Shown piece by piece: positions 39,290 through 48,493 of a stretch of DNA of 64,000 bases (within the stretch, counting starts at the first letter, position 1; each line of letters opens with the position of its first letter). The notes under the pieces were generated by a model, which was not told the DNA's origin, searched no databases, and saw only the letters and a list, made by a program, of their open reading frames with translations. Position numbers and translations under genes: made by a program. The DNA is from Candidatus Tokpelaia sp. JSC085 (GTDB taxonomy: Bacteria > Pseudomonadota > Alphaproteobacteria > Rhizobiales > Rhizobiaceae): the NCBI GenBank assembly GCA_003331005.1, contig QENC01000001.1, positions 616,001 to 680,000 on the forward strand. The letters are read 5' to 3'.

Positions 39290-39995
39290 AGAGGGCATAT
39301 CCGGTTCTGCGGTTGATGAATGGGTTTCCGCTGCGGTGAGTGATGGGATCAAACCACATCGCGGCTCATGGCCGGTGAACGCGCGGACATGCTGTACCGT
39401 TGCAGCTTGAAAGCTATCCCAGAAGCCTATCACTTCTGGCGCTTGCTGACAACCGTCTCCCAATTCCGTGGCGGCAGCGCGAACATGTGCGTATTCACAT
39501 CAAGGAAAGAGGCAGGCAGGCTACACGGGATACGAAAGATCACGCTTTGTCAAGCTGTTCCATCTTGAAGCCTATGATGATGCAGAACTGGATCGCAAGA
39601 AAACGGCGGCCCTGTTTACCGCCTTCTGCATCGGGCAGGGTGAGACCCCGATCCTACACGGCGAGGATGACGAGGATGAACCTCTGCCTTGCAGCCTGGC
39701 GCTTTTGACGACAGTGATGTGCGCTTGTCCACCCCGACCGAGGTCGGCGGCTCCTATGAACCGTTCAAGTACCGCAACCTTCTGAAAATCTGTGCCGCCT
39801 CTGCCCTATGCGGTCGTGACCGGCGATGTGACGCGCGGCAATTTCTTTAACGTCTAGGTCTAGTTCAGGCGCCAGGTCACTCAATGAGCGCGGCTATGAT
39901 CGTGAGGATCTAGATCACGCGATTGAGGAAGAACGCAGGGAGACAGCATCCCTTCAGGAAGATTATGAAAGCAATCAGGGAAGCGAGTCTTTTCA
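39290..39995 (+). pseudogene. Lambda-family phage portal protein remnant
   Basis: Pieces in all three plus frames follow the order of lambda-type portal proteins. They are AVDEWVSAAVSDGIKPHR; AYHFW; RIHIKERG; FKLFHLEAYDDAELDRKKTA, then ALFTAFCIGQ; TEVGGSYEPFKYRNLLKIC; LPYAVVTGDVTRGNFFNV; FRRQVTQ; and REDLDHAIEEERRE at the end. The family has YDDAELxRKxxAALFAGF, VGGxYEPFxYRxLL and YAVLTGDxSxGNFSN. Deletions and at least four frameshifts or stops are present. A short frame at 39063-39180 with SAVTDGRTTHG may come from the small head-joining gene normally just upstream. Confidence 0.75.
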
Positions 39996-40318
39996 ACAGT
40001 CCCCATCTTGCCCGGAAAATCTTTACACGCACCGGTATGGCCCCGCGTATTCTTGAAGGCCGCACCCTGTGTTAGCCTAGGCCCAGCACCGCGAGCGCAC
40101 GTAACGAGGACCTAGCTGCCGGGTGGTAGAGGAAAAACACGCGGAAGATGAAGAAAAACCCAGAAGCCGCAAAGCAAAAGGCAGCTAATGGCGGTGGTTA
40201 ATGACCGCGGCGTCGATACCTTGGCAGGTCCTGTCAATGCGCACGGCGTATTTGCAAATGAATTATGCAGAACCTGGAACTGAATGATGAACAGGTTACA
40301 CTGGCAACGGATTGCTAC
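39996..40318 (+). other. GC-richer phage-derived stretch, unassigned
   Basis: This lies directly after the portal remnant. A 36-codon plus-strand frame from about 39966 (MKAIREASLFNSPHLARKIF) and fragments such as EEKHAEDEEKPRSRKAKGS are seen but not recognised. It is likely the remains of the prohead protease or head genes by position only. Confidence 0.3.
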
Positions 40319-40371
40319 AATTTGACATCCTCCCGCCTCCCCTTGCTAAATTGAGGGGATTCCTACCGTGT
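40319..40371 (-). mobile_element. IS200/IS605 (IS1341-type) terminal sequence with hairpin
   Basis: On the plus strand TTTGACATCCTCCCGCCT leads into the stem CCCCT (40339-40343) with AGGGG (40354-40358), then ATTCCTACC. This GACATCCTCCC...GGGGATTCCTAC arrangement is the familiar 3' end of tnpB-only IS605-group elements, which overlaps the omega-RNA 3' region. Orientation implies a tnpB on the minus strand at higher coordinates, where none remains. The TnpB remnant at 37365-37860 is a separate piece. Confidence 0.6.
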
Positions 40372-40499
40372 CCTTGACTGAATCACCTCGGAGGGTTTCT
40401 GCTGCTGACCCCTTAATGGTTCACTTCACAGGAAAACATGTCCTGCCCCTGCCCTGATGTAACAAAAAATGGCAGCAAAACGCACTGCACGTCTGTTCA

Positions 40500-40700
40500 C
40501 CGCAATTGCATTTTCCTGATATTTGAAAATCTGCGCGACGTGGGAAATAGACGGCGTATCCCGTTCTCTTTTTGCCGGGTCAAGTGTCTAGAAAGACATG
40601 TTCTGCATGCGATCCTCGCATCGCGTGTTTTTTTGGCCGTTCTGTGGAAAGACCGAGCGCTCATGTTCAGCCGCGCCAAGTTATCCCAGCGGTTACCCTG
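40500..40700 (-). pseudogene. Possible ComM (YifB, Mg-chelatase-like) C-terminal scrap
   Basis: The minus-strand frame contains LARLNMSARSFHRTAK and a little later CLSRHL, which resembles the ComM C-terminus (LxLSARAYHRILKVARTIADL...RQHLxEAxxYR). The downstream part is in a different frame. The match is short and could be chance. Confidence 0.3.
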
Positions 40701-40775
40701 ACTTGATAAATGAAATTTTATAATTTTTTTCGGATTTTGATGGTTTATGTACGTGCGTGCAGGCATTGATTTTCT

Positions 40776-40851
40776 TGGTGAGCGCGCAGGGGCTTGAACC
40801 CTGGACCTACTGATTAAAAGTCAGTTGCTCTACCAGCTGAGCTACGCGCTC
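40776..40851 (-). tRNA. tRNA-Lys(UUU)
   Basis: The 76-base cloverleaf on the minus strand has a 7-bp acceptor stem GAGCGCG/CGCGCTC and discriminator A, with CCA encoded. The D-arm has TAGCTCAGCTGGTAGAGCA, the anticodon loop CTTTTAA gives UUU, and the T-arm has GGTTCAA. Its 3' end faces the decayed phage island, the usual orientation for integration into a tRNA. Confidence 0.97.
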
Positions 40852-40884
40852 CCAAACAAAAAAATCAGAATACTAAAAAATATT

Positions 40885-40913
40885 AATTTACGAAGACTAT
40901 CACATACTGTCAA
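40885..40913 (-). promoter_or_regulatory. Promoter of tRNA-Lys
   Basis: On the minus strand a perfect TTGACA (40913-40908) and TAAATT (40890-40885) are spaced by 17 bases, about 34 bases before the tRNA 5' end. Confidence 0.65.
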
Positions 40914-40945
40914 GAGCTTTTCTTGAAAATGTGCAGCAGAATTCT

Positions 40946-42277
40946 CTATGCATTTGCATGGCTTTTCCTGCTGTCTTTGCTAAAGACACGCCGGAAAATT
41001 GTATCAACATATTTGGTATGATATTTCAGATCAAATTTTTCTCTGATTGCTTCTTCGGACAAAGTTTGGCGTATATCTTGATCAGATAGAATTATTTCCA
41101 GAAAATCTTTTCCCTGTTTCCATGCACTCATAGCATTCCGTTGAACAATATGATAAGCATTCTCACGGCTGACACCAGCTTGTGTCAGCGCTAAAAGAAC
41201 ACGTTGTGAGTAGATAAGTCCATGAAGCTTATCCATGTTTTTCATCATATTATCGGGATAGATCAGCAGTTTTTCAATGACATTTTTCAGACGGACTAAA
41301 GCAAAATCAAGTGTTATGGTAGCATCTGGTCCAATATAGCGTTCAACAGATGAATGTGAAATATCACGTTCATGCCATAGTACTACATTTTCCATTGCTG
41401 GTATAGTATAAGAACGTACCATGCGAGCAAGACCGGTAAGGTTTTCTGCAAACACAGGATTGCGCTTGTGTGGCATGGCTGAAGAGCCTTTTTGGCCAGG
41501 GGTAAAGTCCTCTTCAACTTCAAGGACCTCTGTGCGCTGCAAGTGTCGAATTTCCAGGGCAAGGCGTTCAATGGAAGAGGCAAGGACGCCAAGCGTTGCA
41601 AAAAACATGGCATGCCGGTCACGCGGGATGATTTGTGTTGATACCGGCTCTGGTTGCATGCCCATTGCTCTGGCAACATGTTCCTCAACACGTGGATCAA
41701 TATTAGCGAATGTGCCAACCGCACCCGAAATGGCACAGGTTGCAATCTCTGAGCGTGCATTCTCCAAGCGCGTGCGGCTGCGGGAAAACTCTGTATATGC
41801 ATATGCAAGTTTAGTGCCGAATGTTGTTGGTTCTGCATGGATACCGTGGCTACGACCAATGGTTATTGTATCCTTATGTTCATAAGCGCGTTTTTTCAGT
41901 ATAGACAGCAGACCATCAAGAGAATCAAGCAGTATATCACTTGCGCGCATTAACTGCACGTTAAACGTAGTATCAAGGATATCGGAAGATGTCATACCCT
42001 GATGGATAAAGCGAGCATCTGACCCAATAAGTTCAGCGAGATAGGTTAAGAAAGCGATAACATCATGTTTGGTAATGGTTTCAATTTCATCAATCCGTTT
42101 AACATCAAATTTTGCTGCGGAGCCTTTTTCCCAAATGACTCTGGCTGACTGTTCAGGTATCATGCCAAGATCAGCTAAGGCATCACAAGCATGTGCTTCG
42201 ATTTCAAACCAGATACGAAATTTTGTTTCAGGAGACCAGATAGCCACCATTTCTGGACGAGAATAACGCAAAATCAT
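40946..42277 (-). CDS. purB: Adenylosuccinate lyase
   Basis: This 443-residue fumarase/aspartase superfamily enzyme acts twice in purine synthesis (SAICAR to AICAR, adenylosuccinate to AMP). Motifs are TSSDILDTTFNVQL, GRSHGIHAEPTTFG with the catalytic His, and the signature GSSAMPHKRNP with the mobile-loop Ser. The start at 42277 (MILRYSRPEMVAIWSPE) is the family N-terminus; the 24-codon extension overlapping rpe is rejected. It follows rpe, as in other Rhizobiales. Confidence 0.96.
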   Translation of the reverse strand: MILRYSRPEMVAIWSPETKFRIWFEIEAHACDALADLGMIPEQSARVIWEKGSAAKFDVKRIDEIETITKHDVIAFLTYLAELIGSDARFIHQGMTSSDILDTTFNVQLMRASDILLDSLDGLLSILKKRAYEHKDTITIGRSHGIHAEPTTFGTKLAYAYTEFSRSRTRLENARSEIATCAISGAVGTFANIDPRVEEHVARAMGMQPEPVSTQIIPRDRHAMFFATLGVLASSIERLALEIRHLQRTEVLEVEEDFTPGQKGSSAMPHKRNPVFAENLTGLARMVRSYTIPAMENVVLWHERDISHSSVERYIGPDATITLDFALVRLKNVIEKLLIYPDNMMKNMDKLHGLIYSQRVLLALTQAGVSRENAYHIVQRNAMSAWKQGKDFLEIILSDQDIRQTLSEEAIREKFDLKYHTKYVDTIFRRVFSKDSRKSHANA

Positions 42278-42345
42278 ATTGTCTATCCTGTCTTTTTTAG
42301 AGACGCTATTTCCAGCGCTGTTTTTTCTAATTTTTATTGATAGGA

Positions 42346-43023
42346 TCAATCAGTCGTTTTTACTGCGGCCTGACGAATCGCTAAAATGCGTGGTGCATAG
42401 GTTTTCGGATCACCTCCTTTATAGATGGCAGAGCCAGCAACATAAATATTCGCACCTGCTTCTGCTACGAAGCGGACATTTTCTGTATTGATGCCACCAT
42501 CAACTGCAAGATCAATGGGACGTCTGCCTATCATCGTTTTAATACGACGGATTTTTTCAAGTGATTGTGATATAAAATTCTGTCCGCCAAAACCAGGGTT
42601 GACGCTCATGACAAGGACAAGATCAATATCATCCAATATATATTCAAGAGCATGTTCAGGTGTCGAAGGGTTGAGTGAAACACCGGCCTTTTTCCCTATC
42701 GCTCGTATGCGCTGTAGTGAACGGTGCAAATGCAGGTCTGCTTCTGTATGAAGCGTGATGATGTCACATCCTACTTCAGCGAAAGCCTCAATGTAAGGAT
42801 TACATGGAGTGACCATCAGATGTACATCAAAAATGATATTTGTCAATGGACGGATTGCTTTTACAACGGCTGGTCCGAAGGTGATGTTTGGCACAAAATG
42901 CCCATCCATGATATCAATGTGGATCCAGTCTGCCCCAGCTTGAATGACATCAACTACTTCCTGACCGAGATTAGACAAATTTGATGCTAAAATTGATGCT
43001 GCGATAAGCTTGGGACGTATCAT
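42346..43023 (-). CDS. rpe: Ribulose-phosphate 3-epimerase
   Basis: This 225-residue TIM barrel interconverts ribulose-5-P and xylulose-5-P in the pentose phosphate pathway. [50 protein letters not shown] and [10 protein letters not shown] carry the metal ligands and catalytic Asp residues. Length is normal. purB starts 68 bases downstream. Confidence 0.96.
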   Translation of the reverse strand: MIRPKLIAASILASNLSNLGQEVVDVIQAGADWIHIDIMDGHFVPNITFGPAVVKAIRPLTNIIFDVHLMVTPCNPYIEAFAEVGCDIITLHTEADLHLHRSLQRIRAIGKKAGVSLNPSTPEHALEYILDDIDLVLVMSVNPGFGGQNFISQSLEKIRRIKTMIGRRPIDLAVDGGINTENVRFVAEAGANIYVAGSAIYKGGDPKTYAPRILAIRQAAVKTTD

Positions 43024-43223
43024 GTTTATGATCCTTCCTTTTTAAGGATAGCTTATTCTATCTGAGAACATTCACACATATTTATGTAGCATAGGCCAAT
43101 TTTATATCTATAATCGTGAAACTGATATCAATGTGCAGAATTTTCCACCATTTATAGGCTGAATCTTCTGAAAGAAAGCAGAATTTATCTTGCATAGTTT
43201 TAAAAGTTGTATAGTTCGAATGT

Positions 43224-43757
43224 ATGCATGAGAAAAATAATTTAGATACTGTTATTATGGGGAGACAAGATGTTGTATCATCGCAGTGTTATCGTAATGC
43301 TATGAGCTGTTGTGCGACTGCGGTCCATATCATTACGACAGCAGGTTCTGCGGGTTGGCGAGGTATGACAGTTTCTGCCTGTTGTTCGCTTTCTGATAAA
43401 CCGCCAACGTTGCTGACCTGTATTCTGAAACAGAATGAGGCGAATCGATTATTTCTTGAAAATGGCCACTTTTGTATTAATACCCTGGCGGGTAGCCATC
43501 AGCCTCTTGCTGAGATATTCGCAGGCCGTTGTGGGTTAAATCAGAAAGAACGTTTTGCTAAAACAGGTTGGACAAGAATGAAAACCGGTTCACCTGTCCT
43601 TGAAAATGCGCTTGCTTCTTTCGATTGCCGGTTGGTTTGCTGGTATGATCACGCAACCCATTATATTTTATATGGTCAGATTGTTGGTATTTCCTGCTCT
43701 GATTCAGAGAATGCACTTGTTTACCTAAATCGCGGATACCATCATCTTGCATTGTGA
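43224..43757 (+). CDS. Flavin reductase-like FMN-binding protein
   Basis: This 177-residue protein has the flavin_reductase-like split barrel: YRNAMSCCATAVHIITTAG, WRGMTVSACCSLSDKPPTLL, NGHFCINTLAGSHQPLAEIF, ending NRGYHHL. It should be an NAD(P)H:FMN oxidoreductase supplying reduced flavin to a monooxygenase, or a cobalamin-pathway reductase; the partner is not seen. An ATG at 43257 is an alternative start. The gene stands alone, divergent from rpe. Confidence 0.82.
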   Translation: MHEKNNLDTVIMGRQDVVSSQCYRNAMSCCATAVHIITTAGSAGWRGMTVSACCSLSDKPPTLLTCILKQNEANRLFLENGHFCINTLAGSHQPLAEIFAGRCGLNQKERFAKTGWTRMKTGSPVLENALASFDCRLVCWYDHATHYILYGQIVGISCSDSENALVYLNRGYHHLAL

Positions 43758-43884
43758 ATGATCGTGGTGAATTGTTTCAATATCTTTGATATATATTTAT
43801 ATTATTAAATATTAATTTAATAATGAATGCTCTGAAGAAGACTATTCTATATTTTTTATTGAAATAATTCTTACTTAAGACATT

Positions 43885-45138
43885 TTAAATGATTTTAACT
43901 AGACAATGTTTTTTTTTACCTAAAGAAATCTTTATAAGACATTGCTGATCGATATCAGAAGCATTAATGATTCTTTTTTCATCTTTAATTAATTGATCAT
44001 TCACCTTTATACTACACCCTTGTATATAACGGCGAGCTTCAGTATTAGATTTCGCTAATTGCATTTTGACAAGGAGAACAGGTAAGAGAAGACCTTCCTT
44101 TATTTTAGATACTGGAATATTAATACTTGGTAAATCATGATGCAGTTTACCTTCATCAAATGTTTTGCAGGCGGTTTCTGCTGCAGCTTCAGCAGCTTGA
44201 CGGCCATGCAACATCACTGTAACTTCAGTGGCAAGGATTTTTTTGACCTCATTAATTTCTGTTCCTTGCAACTTTTCCAAGCGGGCAATTTCTTCCATTG
44301 GCAAGGTTGTATATAACTTGAGGAAGCGCAGAACATCTACATCTTTGACATTACGCCAGTATTGCCAAAATTCATAAGGGCATAGCATATCAGCGTTAAG
44401 CCACGCAGCACCATTGAGTGATTTTCCCATTTTGGTCCCAGATGCAGTTGTCAGCAGTGGGGAAGTCAAGGCATAAAGCTGTGGTGTCCCCATACGATGT
44501 CCCAGTTCAATTCCATTCAGAATATTCCCCCATTGATCAGATCCGCCCAGTTGTAAGCGTACACCGTAATTTCTGTTCAGCTCAATAAAATCATAAGCTT
44601 GCAGAATCATGTAGTTGAACTCCAGGAAAGAGAGCGAATGCTGACGATCAAGGCGCATCTTGACGGAATCAAAAGATAACATCCGGTTAACGGAGAAATG
44701 CCGACCAACATTAAAAAGAAATTCGAGATAATTGAGTGGACGCAGCCAGTCAGCATTATTCACCATGATGGCAGCAACTGTGCTATTTTCAAAATTGAGA
44801 TAGCGTGAAAAGATCTTTTGTATTTCAGCAATATTTTGCGTAATGCTTTCTTCTGTCAACGATTTACGTGCTGCTTTCTTGAAAGAAGGGTCCCCGATCA
44901 TACTTGTAGCTCCTCCTAGCAAAACAATCGGTTTATGTCCTGTTTTCTGCATCCAGTAGAGCATCATGATCTGGATTAGACTACCAGCATGTAAGCTTTT
45001 AGCTGTTGGATCAAAGCCAATATAACCTGTTACAGTTTCTTTCATAAAAAGATTATCTAACTCTTGTGCATCTGAGAGCTGATGGATAAAACTGCGTTCT
45101 TCCATAATGTGAAGGAAATCAGATTTAAAATGGGACAT
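43885..45138 (-). CDS. tyrS: Tyrosyl-tRNA synthetase
   Basis: This 417-residue class I synthetase has the HIGH-type motif in [15 protein letters not shown] and the KMSKS-type loop in [13 protein letters not shown]. The tyrosine pocket lies in [33 protein letters not shown]-terminal S4 RNA-binding domain (about 350-417: [20 protein letters not shown]) closes the protein. No truncation is visible. Confidence 0.96.
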   Translation of the reverse strand: MSHFKSDFLHIMEERSFIHQLSDAQELDNLFMKETVTGYIGFDPTAKSLHAGSLIQIMMLYWMQKTGHKPIVLLGGATSMIGDPSFKKAARKSLTEESITQNIAEIQKIFSRYLNFENSTVAAIMVNNADWLRPLNYLEFLFNVGRHFSVNRMLSFDSVKMRLDRQHSLSFLEFNYMILQAYDFIELNRNYGVRLQLGGSDQWGNILNGIELGHRMGTPQLYALTSPLLTTASGTKMGKSLNGAAWLNADMLCPYEFWQYWRNVKDVDVLRFLKLYTTLPMEEIARLEKLQGTEINEVKKILATEVTVMLHGRQAAEAAAETACKTFDEGKLHHDLPSINIPVSKIKEGLLLPVLLVKMQLAKSNTEARRYIQGCSIKVNDQLIKDEKRIINASDIDQQCLIKISLGKKKHCLVKII

Positions 45139-45379
45139 TGAATTCTCCTGTATCTGTTGACGTTTATTTGATCATTTTTGCAATCAGAAGAAGACGACGA
45201 ATAAAAGCGCCATCAGCTAGTTTCACCTATTTTATAGTGTCTTTTTTGACATTATCCGTCCTGTCTGGTATAGTGGTATGTAGGCATCTGAGTGCTTTTA
45301 TCGTTCTGCAAATAATCTATTTACATATACTGTACGTTGGGATCGCTGCAAAACACAGTCCAGTAACAGGTGGAAATAC

Positions 45380-45932
45380 TCATTCCTCTCGGATAACACC
45401 GATGAATGTTGGCGAAAGTCGTGACCTGCATCCATCCCATAGCCCGCAACAAACTGGTAAGGACATTGAAACCCAACATAGTCTACCTTAACCTTAAGAT
45501 CTACCTGTCGATGCAAGGTGGATTTTTCCAGAAGCACAGCGATAGAGAGGGTATGAGCACCTCCCACACAAGATCGGAAACAAACTTCAATGTCTTTCCT
45601 GAATCTAGAACATAATCAATTAACAATACATCATGTCCACTGATATCACTTTGGATATCGTGCAACAGATGCAGGATGTTCCCGCTTGTCCTTCCAGAAC
45701 CATAACTTGAAACTGTGACAAATTCAACGGCTAAAGCAACGCCAGCTTGGTAAAGGGCACGAATAAGATCGGCTGCAAAAACAAATGATCCTTTAAGAAT
45801 CGGCAAAATCAAAAGACGTTCGGGCCTTGTTGCTGCAATGGCTTCAGCAATCGCCTGATTACGCCTGGCGATTTCATCCTCGCTGAATAAGATTTCAACA
45901 GTCTTGCCGTTTATGAAAGGCATGGATTCCAT
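45380..45932 (-). pseudogene. hpt: Hypoxanthine phosphoribosyltransferase, frameshifted
   Basis: From about 45932 (MESMPFINGKTVEILFSEDE) the minus strand reads as an HPRT: LILPILKGSFVFAADLIRAL, VEFVTVSSYGSGRTSGN, DVLLIDYVLDSGKTLKFVSD. At LVWE the frame is lost near 45560 in a TGTG run. Another frame continues GGAHTLSIAVLLEKS and DYVGFQCPYQFVAGYGMDAG to FRQ, and a third gives FIGVIREE then stop (45380-45382). Two frameshifts plus replacement of the second Asp of the PRPP-binding DD motif by Tyr argue for a pseudogene rather than a read error. It should have salvaged hypoxanthine/guanine. Confidence 0.8.
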
Positions 45933-46016
45933 TACATTGCATTGATTTTTCAAATTCGCTTCCTGATTCCAGGTTTTGTTAAAAGAAATATGAAATGGCA
46001 TTGTAAAAGAGATCAT

Positions 46017-46703
46017 TCAATTTTCTTTTAAGCAATACTCTTCAGAGGGATATTAACACTATGCAGGTTTTTTATTTGAAAGAAAAAATGCTTGAAGGTA
46101 TGGTCATCTGTATTCAGAATGGTGGAACAGTCGCGAAAGATAGTGTTTCACTAATTGAAATTTATGGTTTTACCAGGGATACTGATTTCTCTTCTGAAGA
46201 TGGACCGCTGATGCAGCGATAGTACTCTGTAATATCTGTTTCAATATCCCTGTTGATTCCTTCTGGGTTCCTCCAGAGTCGGACTTGGCCTTTTTTTCCA
46301 GGAAAGACTTCACTTCAACTCATCTGTGAACGGATGACCGTCTTTTCAAGGATACGTCCGGCCACAACACCTCTTGCACGAAATGAGAAATGTCATGGTT
46401 GTGTAAAAGGAGTATCCTGGTGTTTAATTCGCCATTGGATCATAGGATCGATTGTTGCGGTTGCGATAAAGCAGGCTCCCGTTCTAACGGTCTATAGGAA
46501 GGATGTCTGGTTGGGAAAAGCAGCAAGCTGGATGCCTGAGGCAAACGGAAGTTGGCTGACGGCTTTAAACTGCACCGCACAGCATGATCTTGATCTCCTC
46601 TAATGAATGGGTCAGATTGGTACTCGCTCCGCTTCCTGATCCTAGAACATGGAAGGTCGGTCATGAGTATATGATTGGTTGATTGATATAGAGGTAAAGC
46701 CGA
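46017..46703. other. Non-coding stretch where ftsE is expected
   Basis: Related genomes carry a zinc-ribbon protein gene and ftsE just before ftsX. Here only short frames are open; I see no Walker A, signature or Walker B of FtsE on either strand. A 116-codon plus frame (46253-46603) is not recognised as a protein. Confidence 0.45.
46061..46222 (+). CDS. Short hypothetical frame (53 aa)
   Basis: This frame reads MQVFYLKEKMLEGMVICIQN and continues to LMQR, with a GAGGG 12 bases upstream. It is not recognised and is possibly a remnant in the decayed stretch before ftsX. Confidence 0.2.
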   Translation: MQVFYLKEKMLEGMVICIQNGGTVAKDSVSLIEIYGFTRDTDFSSEDGPLMQR

Positions 46704-47636
46704 TTGTTTTTTCAGGATAAAAGACGTTTGAATGTTTTCTCCATCGTTCCAAGGAATGATGTAAATAGTTCTATACTTGCTATAATCATTGCGATTTTGA
46801 CATGTCTGGCAAGCCTAACATTAAGTGGGATTAGTCTGATTCAGATCTCCGCAAAAAACTGGAAAAATCAGGTCTTGCGTGAGGCGACCATTCAGATCTT
46901 GCCGACTGAAAAGCTGGATATGGGAAAAGCACTTGGTGAGGTAGTAACAATTGTCAAATCTTTCGGAGGTATTGCTGATGTGCGCATTATAAGCCGAGCT
47001 GAGACAGAACAATTGCTTGCGCCATGGTTTGATACTGGCTTTGATGATGTTCTTCCTCTACCTCGGCTTGTTGTTATAAAAATACAGGATGGATTGTTCC
47101 CTGATTTTGATGGTCTACGTGATGCACTACAGCAGAATATTCCTGAAGCGCGGTTAGATGATCACAAAGTCTGGATTGATCGACTAACCGCTATAGTGTA
47201 TGGCATGTTAATCATCAGGATAGCTGTTTTTTTTCTGATTTTGAGCGTAATAATTCTGACAATTATCTTTGCAACACGCGGTATTCTTTCAAGCTATATT
47301 GTCGAAGTATTGCATTTTATTAGTGCAGATGCAGATGTAGATTTTTTTATCGGTCAGTGTGACTGTTATTTCTTTTGTCTCGGCTTTAAAGGAGCATTGG
47401 CTGGTGGTATTTGTGCAGTTGCTATTTCTTTTTTAACCTCAGTGTGCTGCGCATCTTGCACATCTGCGATGCAAGTAGATGGACAAATGTTTGTCCTGCT
47501 TGGTCATCTTTCAACAAGCTGGATCACTTTTTTCAAAAATTTTATGCTTATTATATTTATTGCAATACTGATAATCTACACTAGCCACTATGCAACTAGA
47601 CATCGGTTACGTGAAATAAAGAGAGTGCTTTCTTGA
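46704..47636 (+). CDS. ftsX: Cell division protein FtsX-like permease
   Basis: This 310-residue membrane protein has the FtsX topology. Helix 1 (about 22-45) is followed by a periplasmic domain with ATIQILPTEKLDMGKAL, DVRIISRAETEQLLAPWF and PRLVVIKIQDG. Then come three helices (about 172-195, 225-255, 278-300). DDHKVWIDRLTA and IVEVLHFISADAD are family motifs. It normally pairs with the ATPase FtsE to control septal peptidoglycan hydrolases. The frame starts with TTG at 46704, preceded by GAGGT; no suitable ATG is near. No ftsE is adjacent. Confidence 0.82.
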   Translation: MFFQDKRRLNVFSIVPRNDVNSSILAIIIAILTCLASLTLSGISLIQISAKNWKNQVLREATIQILPTEKLDMGKALGEVVTIVKSFGGIADVRIISRAETEQLLAPWFDTGFDDVLPLPRLVVIKIQDGLFPDFDGLRDALQQNIPEARLDDHKVWIDRLTAIVYGMLIIRIAVFFLILSVIILTIIFATRGILSSYIVEVLHFISADADVDFFIGQCDCYFFCLGFKGALAGGICAVAISFLTSVCCASCTSAMQVDGQMFVLLGHLSTSWITFFKNFMLIIFIAILIIYTSHYATRHRLREIKRVLS

Positions 47637-47707
47637 GTTCTATTGGTTAGCAGCATGCATGCGGAAAATCTATGCTGTGTTCTTGATCTGCGTATGAAAG
47701 GACAGAG

Positions 47708-48352
47708 ATGCAGAAGTATAAAAATAAGGTCAATGCATCTTCGTATTATTCTCCTTTTTATAATTTTTTTTCGAAACATGCGCTTTCAGGAATACTGTTT
47801 TTGCTATTTTGCCTTATGCTCTTTGGGATCGGGTTTATCATTTTTAATGAAAAAGTATATAGGTTACAGGTGCCTGCAACCTCACAAGTGGCAGATGCTA
47901 TTGTTGTTCTAACAGGAGGACGTGCTCGGTTGGAAACAGGCTTGAATCTTCTTGAAAACGGTAAGGGAAAGCGGCTGCTTATCAGTGGCGTCAATCCAAT
48001 GGCGAGGCGCTATGTCCTGATGCAGAGCATGCACGCTGATCCAGACCTTTTTCAATGTTGTGTTGACCTTGGGCGGCAGGCGATTAACACAGTTGGCAAT
48101 GCTGAAGAAAGTGCACGGTGGGTTGAAGAAAATGGGTATCAGACAGTTTTTATTGTGACTAACAGTTACCACATGCCACGGTCCCTGATAGAATTTAAGC
48201 GCAAAATGCCCTATACAGATCTTATACCCTATCCTGTTAAACAGATTAGCAGTAATGGAGGAAGCGTGTTCTATCTTTTTGCACATTTGCGAACTTTGTT
48301 GGTCGAATATATGAAATATCTTTCTGCCTATGCCCGCAGTTTTATAGTGTAA
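47708..48352 (+). CDS. DUF218/YdcF-SanA family membrane protein
   Basis: This 214-residue protein has one N-terminal membrane helix (about 25-48) and a C-terminal DUF218 domain: DAIVVLTGGRARLETGLNLL, GKRLLISGVNP, NTVGNAEESARWVEENGYQTVF, IVTNSYHMPRSLIEFKR. These proteins are tied to envelope integrity (SanA, ElyC). It follows ftsX by 71 bases, as in other Rhizobiales. The acyltransferase gene that usually comes next is absent. Confidence 0.85.
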   Translation: MQKYKNKVNASSYYSPFYNFFSKHALSGILFLLFCLMLFGIGFIIFNEKVYRLQVPATSQVADAIVVLTGGRARLETGLNLLENGKGKRLLISGVNPMARRYVLMQSMHADPDLFQCCVDLGRQAINTVGNAEESARWVEENGYQTVFIVTNSYHMPRSLIEFKRKMPYTDLIPYPVKQISSNGGSVFYLFAHLRTLLVEYMKYLSAYARSFIV

Positions 48353-48493
48353 ATTTGAGTGTGGAAAAAACTTCAGATGCTGGGCGGGATATGCCAGATT
48401 TAATACAATCATGCGCAAGCCAAGCCATACTCTAGCTGGTATATACGCTCTACAGCACGATCTTCTGTTACTGACAGGTATCAGTCAGTAAAG

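Noticed and set aside
45138-45491. Plus-strand 117-codon frame as a gene
   Set aside because: It overlaps the hpt remnant on the other strand, has basic low-complexity content and no family features; treated as a shadow frame.
48353-48493. LexA (SOS) box upstream of recA
   Set aside because: No GTTC-N7-GTTC or GAAC-N7-GTTC pair is present in the region; absence is noted in the recA entry but could reflect a diverged site.
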